Of a stretch of 10,870 bases of DNA, positions 6,328 through 10,870 are shown in pieces. Position 1 is the stretch's first letter; each line of letters opens with the position of its first letter. The notes below the pieces were generated by a model that saw nothing but the letters and a program-made list of their open reading frames with translations, had not been told where the DNA came from and made no database searches. The DNA lies in assembly GCA_009781955.1 (NCBI GenBank), contig WQUT01000051.1, forward strand, positions 1 through 10,870, written 5' to 3'. The position numbers and the translations under genes were made by a program. Source of the stretch: Pseudomonadota bacterium (GTDB lineage: Bacteria; Pseudomonadota; Alphaproteobacteria; Rs-D84).

Positions 6328-7830
6328 CTACTGCATTCTTATCACGTTGCAGCTGGTGCCAGAGAATTTCAACAGCTGGGTGCAAAGCTTTTGCGCTTCG
6401 TCCATATCGGTCAAAGGCCCTATGCGCAGGCGATACAGCCGCGCGGTCGTGCCCTGGGCGCCGAGATCCCCGACGCCGCTCTCGTCCACGGCAAAGAATA
6501 CCTTGCTGCGATACGGGGTCAGTATTCCCTTGCCGTCGTCGCCGCTGAACTTTGCCAGTATGCTGGTCCAATAGTCATTCAGCGCCTTGACCGAGGTGTC
6601 TGATTTCAATTCCACCGCGATGCCCCTTTGGTTGCTTTGAATCAGCGGAATATTTGATTGGGGCAAAAACGCGCCCGCCGTGTTTCGTTGCGCCGGCAAG
6701 AGATTGACGCCGCTGGTCCCGCCCGTGCTGTATCCGCCGTATCCTGGGCCGAACGGCATTGCGCCCGCTGGCATTCCCGCCGCCGGATTTTGCATTACGC
6801 CGGTCAGGCCGACCGCCGGATTCGCGGCCGCCGGCATTGGCATCCCCTGATACGCGACGTTGTTCAGCGATTGTCCGCTGGCCATGCTGGCCGCGACGTT
6901 CGCCTGGGCCAACGCCATGACGGACGCGGTGTCCGCTATCAAGAACGGTTTGCCGCGCTTTTTAATGCAGACTATGCGCTGGCCGCTGCGCAGCACCAGG
7001 TCGCCCACAGCCTCTACAATCAGCAATCGCCCGTTGTCGCCGTCGGTGCGGAATCCCACGGGGGATTCGCCGCCTTCTATCAGCAGCGACACGACCGGCC
7101 GCTGCGTCATCGCGATAACCTTGTCGCCAAAGTCAATATAGGTAAAGATGCGGTCGTGCCACACGCGTTCCGGCGCGATTACGTAATCGTCCGGATTCGG
7201 CACAAATATATCCAAATCAAACCGGAATTCCGACGGGTCAACGCGCATGGTTTTTATCCAGCCGTAATCTTCGCCGTCCGCGCCCAGCATGCCCACGGTT
7301 TGTTTTCGCGGGAATATGGAATTCATCCCGGTGCCGGCGGGCGCGGCCGTGCCGCCCGCGACAACGACCGAACCGCCGCTGTCCAAGACGATGTCAACCT
7401 GGGAATACGTGATCTCGCTGGAATTGCCGGGTTCCGAACGCAGATAGAATATGTATTTGTTTCCGGATTTGCCGGTCACAATCAGGTTGGTGTCCGCGCC
7501 CTGGTTGCTTTCCACCGGCGTGATATACATCGTGCGCCCGCCCTTGGTCGGATCAAACTGGAACAATCCGGCGTTGCCGACAACGCCGTCCTCTATGCCC
7601 TCTCCCGGCGGCAGATTGATCATAGTCACCATTCCGTTGCGCAGTTTTATAGGCAGCACCGCCCCCGGCGTCCAAGTCAATTGCGCAAACCCGGGCTTTG
7701 CAGAGCCCGCGGCCATATTGGCGTCGGGATAGTCCCATGCGCTCTGAATGCCGGCGGCGGTCGCATTTTCGGCATGTCCGAAAATGCAGCCAGCAGCCAG
7801 CAGATAGCAGATAGCGGTTATTTTTCTCAT
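6328..7830 (-). CDS. virB9: VirB9/TrbG-family type IV secretion protein fused to a SPOR-like domain
   Basis: VirB9 is a periplasmic/outer-membrane component of the type IV secretion core complex, partner of VirB10 and VirB7. The 500-aa protein (classical VirB9 is about 290 aa) starts with a signal sequence (about 1-20). Its N-terminal VirB9 domain (about 47-150) has LRNGMVTMINLPPGEGIE and TNLIVTGKSGNKYIFYL. A C-terminal VirB9 domain (about 222-290) has FTYIDFGDK and LVLRSGQRIVCIKKR. A Gly/Ala/Met/Pro-rich linker (about 300-400) leads to a SPOR-like domain (about 415-500) with YRLRIGPLTDMDEAQKLC and a Cys pair (483, 494). SPOR domains bind denuded peptidoglycan. LAAGC at 11-15 resembles a lipobox but has Ala at -3 and a very short leader, so lipidation is uncertain. 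AAGGAAGG at 7836-7843 sets the start. Second gene of the operon; its first codons are encoded in a 7-nt repeat array. Confidence 0.87.
   Translation of the reverse strand: MRKITAICYLLAAGCIFGHAENATAAGIQSAWDYPDANMAAGSAKPGFAQLTWTPGAVLPIKLRNGMVTMINLPPGEGIEDGVVGNAGLFQFDPTKGGRTMYITPVESNQGADTNLIVTGKSGNKYIFYLRSEPGNSSEITYSQVDIVLDSGGSVVVAGGTAAPAGTGMNSIFPRKQTVGMLGADGEDYGWIKTMRVDPSEFRFDLDIFVPNPDDYVIAPERVWHDRIFTYIDFGDKVIAMTQRPVVSLLIEGGESPVGFRTDGDNGRLLIVEAVGDLVLRSGQRIVCIKKRGKPFLIADTASVMALAQANVAASMASGQSLNNVAYQGMPMPAAANPAVGLTGVMQNPAAGMPAGAMPFGPGYGGYSTGGTSGVNLLPAQRNTAGAFLPQSNIPLIQSNQRGIAVELKSDTSVKALNDYWTSILAKFSGDDGKGILTPYRSKVFFAVDESGVGDLGAQGTTARLYRLRIGPLTDMDEAQKLCTQLLKFSGTSCNVIRMQ
7763..7787. repeat. perfect 10-bp palindrome inside virB9 coding sequence
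   Basis: GCATTTTCGG (7763-7772) and CCGAAAATGC (7778-7787) are exact reverse complements around CATGT. It encodes virB9 residues about 15-23, at the end of the signal peptide, and touches the 7-nt array that follows. Confidence 0.85.
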
Positions 7831-7890
7831 ATTTACCTTCCTTGCTTAAAACGATTGCCGGCTGTCGGCCGCTAATTGCCAACTGCCAAC
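7786..7890. repeat. degenerate 7-nt word arrays flanking the virB9 start
   Basis: GCAGCCA, GCAGCCA, GCAGATA, GCAGATA, GCGGTTA (7786-7820) lie in the virB9 signal-peptide codons. AATTGCC, AACTGCC, AAC (7874-7890) lie in the virB8-virB9 gap. TAGCGG (7812-7817) pairs exactly with CCGCTA (7869-7874), and outward pairing continues imperfectly. The virB9 start codon and ribosome site fall in the loop. Confidence 0.6.
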
Positions 7891-7896
7891 AAATTT

Positions 7897-8577
7897 TTAT
7901 TGCCCGAAATCCAATGGATCGCCGCCGCCGGATTCAATGGTGTATTCCACCACCTTGATTCCCAGCGGGTTTCGCAGGCGCTCGCTCCACCTAATCCTCG
8001 GCTGCATCTCTAACTGTATCACGATTGTATAATCTTTGCTCGCCGGCTGTCCAGAGTTATCTACGCTCATCGGCTGGCCGGCATTGTCCACGCAGGAATA
8101 CGTAAAGCTGACCGCAAACCTGTTTTCCGCCCGCGGCGCGGGTTTGTCCTTGAAATTCACCGAACATCTGAATTCAAATTCCGGTATGGCCACGCGCATT
8201 GCGGTCACCATCTTTGTCGCGGCAAAGGCCGCGAAAACGTCCGGACTGGACCAAGTGTAAACCATGCCGTTATAGTTCGGCTGCCACTTTCGCGTCATCA
8301 CGCCGGCGTTCGGAATTATTTCATTCCTGGCCTTGATATATTCCTTCAGAAAGCTTTCCTTGTAAAGGGCCAGATTCTGGTCGTTTACAGAGAGTGTGGT
8401 CAGCGATATTTCCACATCATTGCGCGGCTGCGTCGTCAGAAAAAACACCTGGGTCCGCTGGAGCGGAAAGATGCGCGTGACGGTGAGTATCAAGATTATC
8501 ACGACCGCGACCGCGCCGGCAAAGACGAATGTCATCAAACGCGACAGCAAAACCGGCGGCTCTAGGGTGTTTGCCAT
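7897..8577 (-). CDS. virB8: VirB8-family type IV secretion protein
   Basis: VirB8 is the bitopic inner-membrane assembly factor of type IV secretion systems, acting with VirB9 and VirB10. The 226-aa product has a cytoplasmic head, a membrane helix at about 14-36, then a periplasmic domain with family features. These are a YKESFLKEYIKARNEI helix (72-87), a W-containing segment (WQPN, YTWSSP) and the C-terminal NPLGIKVVEYTIE (203-215), matching the usual NPLGF..xxY signature of VirB8. A 9-residue near-exact tandem repeat (VDNAGQPMS / VDNSGQPAS, 163-180) sits in a surface-loop position. The start at 8577 has AAAGGGAG about 10 nt upstream. It is the first gene of virB8-virB9-virB10, with a promoter candidate just upstream. 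The DotI/IcmL family is a distant equivalent. Confidence 0.87.
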   Translation of the reverse strand: MANTLEPPVLLSRLMTFVFAGAVAVVIILILTVTRIFPLQRTQVFFLTTQPRNDVEISLTTLSVNDQNLALYKESFLKEYIKARNEIIPNAGVMTRKWQPNYNGMVYTWSSPDVFAAFAATKMVTAMRVAIPEFEFRCSVNFKDKPAPRAENRFAVSFTYSCVDNAGQPMSVDNSGQPASKDYTIVIQLEMQPRIRWSERLRNPLGIKVVEYTIESGGGDPLDFGQ

Positions 8578-8601
8578 AAAATATATTCTCCCTTTCAGGT
8601 C

Positions 8602-8631
8602 ATATTAGAAAATTTGTTATATGCGACGCAA
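8602..8631 (-). promoter_or_regulatory. promoter candidate for virB8-virB9-virB10
   Basis: On the minus strand TTGCGT (8626-8631) and TAATAT (8602-8607) are spaced 18 nt, about 25 nt before the virB8 start codon. The terminator-like hairpin at 8635-8661 lies directly upstream and would shield the operon from readthrough. Confidence 0.5.
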
Positions 8632-8634
8632 GTG

Positions 8635-8661
8635 AAAAATGCGCGCGCCGCGCGCATTTTT
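8635..8661. terminator. terminator-like hairpin upstream of virB8
   Basis: AAAAATGCGCGC (8635-8646) / GCGCGCATTTTT (8650-8661) forms a 12-bp stem with loop GCC and T-runs in both directions. No gene now ends at it: virB8 starts to its left and tRNA-Trp reads away on its right. It abuts the octamer array at 8663. Confidence 0.75.
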
Positions 8662-8662
8662 T

Positions 8663-8795
8663 AGTGACAGAGTGACAAAGTGACACAGTGACAAAGTTTT
8701 GGCAGTCGTGGCATTGCCGCGAACATTAAAAATTGTGTTGCGAGCAAAGCGAGCACATTAACTCTGTCATTCTGTCACTTTGTCACTCTGTCACT
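8663..8795. repeat. inverted 8-nt word arrays (AGTGACAN type)
   Basis: Left arm: AGTGACAG, AGTGACAA, AGTGACAC, AGTGACAA (8663-8694). Right arm: CTGTCATT, CTGTCACT, TTGTCACT, CTGTCACT (8764-8795). The arms pair over 32 nt with three mismatched positions. The 69-nt loop has no gene I can support. The rest of the gap, 8796-8966, holds the tRNA promoter candidate and nothing else convincing. Confidence 0.92.
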
Positions 8796-8842
8796 ATTTT
8801 TCGCTTGCCTTGCGAAAGCGAACAATGTATCATATTTTCCAC

Positions 8843-8870
8843 TTGCATTTGCAATAAATTGTGCTAATGT
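8843..8870 (+). promoter_or_regulatory. promoter candidate for tRNA-Trp - secE - nusG
   Basis: TTGCAT (8843-8848) and TAATGT (8865-8870) are spaced 16 nt, with TGC directly before the -10 (extended -10 form). It lies about 100 nt before the tRNA. Confidence 0.4.
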
Positions 8871-8966
8871 ATGACGGCTTATATGGGGCGTTATGGATAA
8901 TTTTGGGGCTGTTTTCATGGGGTTAGTGACAAATCATCGCTGCCGCAGGTCGCCAGTCGCCTTTAC

Positions 8967-9040
8967 AGGGGCATAGCTCAATGGTAGAGTACTGGTCTCC
9001 AAAACCAAGGATGAGGGTTCGATTCCTTCTGCCCCTGCCA
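8967..9040 (+). tRNA. tRNA-Trp (anticodon CCA)
   Basis: The 74-nt cloverleaf has acceptor stem AGGGGCA / TGCCCCT, D-stem GCTC/GAGT, anticodon loop CTCCAAA with anticodon CCA at 8999-9001, T-arm GAGGG-TTCGATT-CCTTC, discriminator G and encoded CCA. The anticodon stem CTGGT/ACCAA has a C-A mismatch at its outermost pair (27-43). A second CCA follows directly (CCACCA, 9038-9043). tRNA-Trp before secE is a standard proteobacterial arrangement. Confidence 0.95.
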
Positions 9041-9042
9041 CC

Positions 9043-9121
9043 AAATTTCGTTATCGCGCGCGCAGCGCACGATTAAGAAATTTGAGTGCCGCGCCGTAGT
9101 CCAAAGGACGAAGGCGGGCGG
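9043..9121 (+). other. structured secE leader
   Basis: Two hairpins lie between tRNA-Trp and secE. AAATTTCGTTATCGCGCGC pairs imperfectly with the segment ending AAGAAATTT (9043-9083). The second is CGCC-GTA-GTCC-AAA-GGAC-GAA-GGCG (9092-9116), with a symmetric internal loop. Neither has a clear U-run, so they look like processing or pausing structures rather than terminators. Confidence 0.4.
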
Positions 9122-9149
9122 ACCAAGTTAATCACAGGACTGAAAAAAA

Positions 9150-9329
9150 TTGAAAAAAATAATCAACTATATCAAGGAAGTGCGCGCGGAATGGTTCAAG
9201 ATAACCTGGCCCGGCCGCGATGTCGTTGTGCGTTCCACCATAATGATTTTTATTTTTTCCGGCCTGGTCGCATTATTCTTGTTTGCGGTTGACAGCATTT
9301 TAAGCGCTATTTTGGAATGGATATTCTGA
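9150..9329 (+). CDS. secE: preprotein translocase subunit SecE (TTG start)
   Basis: SecE is the small essential clamp subunit of the SecYEG translocon. The frame ending TGA at 9327-9329 encodes 59 aa of the single-helix SecE type: an amphipathic helix with YIKEVRAEWFKITWPGRDVV (8-27), holding the family signature VRxE..K.TWP, then a membrane helix (about 30-53). An in-frame TGA at 9141 limits the start, and no ATG exists upstream of the conserved region. TTG 9150, with AGGA at 9136-9139 ten nt before it, is the only sensible start. The stop overlaps the nusG start (TGATG), pointing to translational coupling. It is easily missed because it has no ATG. Confidence 0.93.
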   Translation: MKKIINYIKEVRAEWFKITWPGRDVVVRSTIMIFIFSGLVALFLFAVDSILSAILEWIF

Positions 9330-9862
9330 TGACTGATAAAATGAATTGGTATATCGTCAATGTTCATACGGGCTGCGAAAACAAGGTCGCCCGCGATCTG
9401 CGCGAAAAAATTGACGCGACAAAGCTGAACCCCCTGTTCGGCGAAATACTGGTGCCCACGCGCGAGATTACGGAAATCAAGGCGGGAAAACGCGTCAAAT
9501 CAGAAAAGAAATTCTTTCCGGGATATATCGTTGTCCAGATGGCTATGACCAATGAATCCTTCTCGCTGGTGAAATTGCTGCCCCAGGTCGTGATGTTCCT
9601 GGGCCAGAAACAAAAACCGGTCCCAATCAGCGAAGACGAGGCGCGGCGACTGGTAAAGCAAATGGAAGAGGGCGGCACCGTTACGGACGAAACGACATAT
9701 GATGTCGGGCAAGAGGTTCACGTGATAGACGGCCCGTTTATGAATTTCAACGGCGTTGTCGCGGAAGTGGATAACTTAAAACAAAAGATGACGGTCACAA
9801 TTTTGGTATTCGGCCGCGAAACATCTGTTGGATTGGAATTTTCACAGGTTGAAAAGGTATAA
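9329..9862 (+). CDS. nusG: transcription termination/antitermination factor NusG
   Basis: NusG binds RNA polymerase and couples it to Rho or the ribosome. The 177-aa product has the NGN domain (about 5-110) with WYIVNVHTGCENKVARDL and the conserved FFPGYIVVQM (62-71). A KOW domain (about 124-177) has VGQEVHVIDGPFMNFNGVV. Length is normal. ATG 9329 is preferred over the in-frame ATG at 9317, since it overlaps the secE stop and leaves the usual short N-terminus before W; 9317 has no spacing for a ribosome site. It is followed 10 nt later by a small ORF. Confidence 0.96.
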   Translation: MTDKMNWYIVNVHTGCENKVARDLREKIDATKLNPLFGEILVPTREITEIKAGKRVKSEKKFFPGYIVVQMAMTNESFSLVKLLPQVVMFLGQKQKPVPISEDEARRLVKQMEEGGTVTDETTYDVGQEVHVIDGPFMNFNGVVAEVDNLKQKMTVTILVFGRETSVGLEFSQVEKV

Positions 9863-9872
9863 GGATAAAGCA

Positions 9873-10022
9873 ATGAACAAAGACAAAGTGAAAAACGATT
9901 GGCGGTCTGATCTGGAAAAAATAGGGGCGTATAATCTTCGTCTGGGCGGGCGATTAAAACAAATAGCCACAAGGAACGAGATTATTTACGGCCGCCGCGG
10001 ACTTTTTGGAAAAGTTCAGTAA
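9873..10022 (+). CDS. unrecognised 49-aa basic protein between nusG and rplK
   Basis: I do not recognise this protein. ATG 9873 has AAGGA at 9861-9865, a good ribosome site 7 nt away. The 49-aa product is rich in Lys and Arg and predicted helical, with GAYNLRLGGRLKQIATRNEI (18-37) and the C-terminal YGRRGLFGKVQ; no membrane segment. It begins 10 nt after nusG and precedes the rplK leader. Its place in a translation/transcription operon and its basic charge make a nucleic-acid- or ribosome-associated role possible, but that is inference. nusG and rplK are normally adjacent. Confidence 0.7.
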   Translation: MNKDKVKNDWRSDLEKIGAYNLRLGGRLKQIATRNEIIYGRRGLFGKVQ

Positions 10023-10025
10023 AAC

Positions 10026-10055
10026 CCAGTTGCCCTTCCTTAGAGGGGGAACTGG
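10026..10055 (+). other. hairpin before the rplK leader
   Basis: CCAGTT (10026-10031) pairs with AACTGG (10050-10055), with additional C/G-run pairing inside. There is no U-run. It may be a small palindromic repeat or part of the leader. Confidence 0.45.
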
Positions 10056-10059
10056 AACC

Positions 10060-10085
10060 GTGGGAGATGCGCCACATCGCACCAC
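10060..10085 (+). promoter_or_regulatory. probable L1-binding leader of rplK-rplA
   Basis: GTGG (10060-10063) pairs with CCAC (10082-10085), and GATG (10066-10069) with CATC (10075-10078). The two helices are separated by an asymmetric internal loop (GA opposite GCA). The GTGGGAG...ACCAC pattern resembles the L1 site on 23S rRNA. Ribosomal protein L1 represses the L11 operon through such a leader in E. coli. The match here is by shape and motif only. Confidence 0.45.
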
Positions 10086-10094
10086 AAACTCTAA

Positions 10095-10170
10095 CAGGCA
10101 TCAGGCACTAGGCATCAGGCACTAGTGAAAATGCCACAACTAATGCCTAGTGCCCAGTGCCTAGTGCCTA
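10095..10170. repeat. inverted 7-nt word arrays (CAGGCAC/TAGGCAT type) upstream of rplK
   Basis: Left arm: CAGGCAT, CAGGCAC, TAGGCAT, CAGGCAC (10095-10122). Right arm: TAATGCC, TAGTGCC, CAGTGCC, TAGTGCC (10141-10168). The arms are largely complementary with an 18-nt loop. The right arm ends 4 nt before the rplK ribosome site (CGGAG, 10174-10178). Confidence 0.93.
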
Positions 10171-10185
10171 AGACGGAGTCTTAAA

Positions 10186-10620
10186 ATGGCAAAAGCAAAA
10201 GAAGTAAAGGATTACGTGAAACTCGTAGTTCCTGCAAAACAGGCGAATCCCGCGCCCCCCATCGGGCCGGCGCTGGGCGCCAAGGGCGTGAATATCGCCG
10301 AATTCTGCAAACAGTTCAACGACGCGACCAAGGATAAAGAGGCCGGAATGCCGATTCCGTGCGTCATAACCGTTTATACCGACCGCAGCTTTGAATTCAT
10401 AATGAAACTGCCGCCGGTGTCGCATTATATAAAGAAAGCCGCAAAGCTGAAAACCGGTTCCAAAAAACCGGGCCGCGATTTTGTCGGTGTCCTCTCTATG
10501 GCCGATGTAAAGAAAATCGCAACCGAAAAGATGCCGGACCTTAACTGTGATAATGTTGACGCCGCCGCGAAAATCGTTGCCGGTCAATGCCGCTCTATGG
10601 GCGTAAAGGTGGAGGGCTAA
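10186..10620 (+). CDS. rplK: 50S ribosomal protein L11
   Basis: L11 binds the GTPase-associated region of 23S rRNA with the L10-L12 stalk. The 144-aa protein is near-standard length (about 142). It has the N-terminal domain with PAPPIGPALGAKGVNIAEFC (22-41), the proline-rich hinge, and the C-terminal rRNA-binding domain with KPGRDFVGVLS (93-103). CGGAG at 10174-10178 sets the start. It is followed by rplA after 3 nt, and preceded by a 7-nt word hairpin and a likely L1-responsive leader. Confidence 0.98.
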   Translation: MAKAKEVKDYVKLVVPAKQANPAPPIGPALGAKGVNIAEFCKQFNDATKDKEAGMPIPCVITVYTDRSFEFIMKLPPVSHYIKKAAKLKTGSKKPGRDFVGVLSMADVKKIATEKMPDLNCDNVDAAAKIVAGQCRSMGVKVEG

Positions 10621-10623
10621 ACC

Positions 10624-10870
10624 ATGAAGCTGAATAAGAAACAACAAGCACGGAACGGCAAGATTGACGCCAACAAGGTATATCCTTTGGCGGACGCCAT
10701 TGAAATCTTGCGCGAATTCGGCTCGCACAAATTTGACGAGACGCTGGAAATCGCGGTGAAACTGGGCATAGACGTGGCCAAGGCCGACCAGAATATCCGC
10801 GGCATGCTGTCGCTGCCGAACGGCACGGGCAAAAAGGTCCGCGTTGCGGTGATCACCAACGGCAAGGAAG
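10624..10870 (+). CDS. rplA: 50S ribosomal protein L1 (5' part, runs off the window)
   Basis: The first 82 residues fit L1: NKVYPLADAIEIL (17-29), KFDETLEIAVKLGID (36-50) and the rRNA-binding region QNIRGMLSLPNGTGKKVRV (56-74). GGAGG at 10611-10615, inside the end of rplK, is the ribosome site, so the two genes are probably coupled. L1 forms the mobile stalk near the ribosomal E site and in E. coli represses its own operon. The gene is truncated only by the window edge. Confidence 0.97.
   Translation, partial: MKLNKKQQARNGKIDANKVYPLADAIEILREFGSHKFDETLEIAVKLGIDVAKADQNIRGMLSLPNGTGKKVRVAVITNGKE

Noticed and set aside
6658..7875. 405-aa plus-strand open frame antisense to virB9
   Set aside because: It is a shadow of GC-rich virB9 coding sequence; composition is Arg/His/Gln-rich and there is no ribosome site.
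3881..8577. Dot/Icm (type IVB) assignment as DotI-DotH-DotG
   Set aside because: Gene order alone fits both systems, but NPLG..xxY in VirB8, the RSGQRIVCI end of VirB9 and YSDNGR..IPAG..IG in VirB10 fit the VirB/Trb families better.
8800..8822. TTCGCTT/AAGCGAA hairpin as a terminator
   Set aside because: Its loop is 9 nt and it has no T-run following the stem in either useful direction for a gene.
8867..8926. 19-residue frame with two Trp codons upstream of tRNA-Trp, a possible leader peptide
   Set aside because: It has no Shine-Dalgarno site, its ATG overlaps the -10 candidate, and a Trp-rich leader before a tRNA gene has no evident control logic.
9086..9292. 68-aa plus-strand frame over the secE region
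   Set aside because: It overlaps secE in another frame and has no ribosome site; the SecE signature is in the frame starting at TTG 9150.
2648..10170. CRISPR-like arrays
   Set aside because: The repeated words are 6-8 nt with no spacers and occur as facing inverted arrays; no cas genes are present.

Overview
This window looks like chromosomal DNA of an alphaproteobacterium, moderately GC-rich by eye. It is possibly one of the host-associated or gut lineages, but the sequence alone does not fix genus or order. The grounds are the order tRNA-Trp - secE - nusG - rplK - rplA, a Gram-negative LspA and a long YidC with a periplasmic domain, a SPOR-type domain of the sort I associate with alphaproteobacteria, and a VirB8-VirB9-VirB10 set on the chromosome. 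TGA is used as a stop (secE and the gene ending at 2548).

Layout. At 84-2501 (+) lie lspA (lipoprotein signal peptidase) and yidC (membrane protein insertase), separated by 198 nt that fold on paper into a multi-branched structure closed by a perfect 11-bp stem. yidC ends at a bidirectional terminator shared with a leftward gene. At 2548-3527 (-) are two unrecognised small genes; one appears to have two repeat elements inserted in frame. At 3881-8577 (-) is a type IV secretion core operon, virB8 -> virB9 -> virB10, with a promoter candidate at its right end and a terminator at 3853-3880. The VirB9 homologue carries an extra C-terminal SPOR-like domain, and the VirB10 homologue carries an Ig-like insert and a Cys-rich tail. 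No ATPase (VirB4/VirB11/VirD4) or other vir gene is present, so the rest of the machine must be encoded elsewhere. At 8967-10870 (+) are tRNA-Trp, secE (TTG start), nusG, an unrecognised 49-aa ORF, a probable L1-binding leader, rplK and the start of rplA.

The most striking thing is not a gene. Six intergenic or near-intergenic places hold arrays of short words (mostly 7 nt, once 8 nt, once alternating 6/7 nt), nearly always as two facing arrays that can form long hairpins. Each locus uses a different word, so no shared sequence links them, only a shared design: GGTCGTT, TTGGTAA/CTGGTGA, GGCAAAT, AGTGACAN, CAGGCAC/TAGGCAT, CGTGCT+GGTGGCT. A more degenerate seventh example encloses the virB9 start. 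The design recalls the heptanucleotide STRR repeats known from heterocystous cyanobacteria. Here they abut terminators, form the whole virB9-virB10 gap up to the start codon, sit just before rplK, and appear to have entered coding sequence. Two larger multi-hairpin elements (638-798 and 2819-2997) may be a second, MITE-like class.

Together the genes cover lipoprotein maturation and membrane insertion (LspA, YidC, SecE), envelope-spanning secretion (VirB8/9/10) and translation/transcription (tRNA-Trp, NusG, L11, L1). I infer no shared operon between these blocks.
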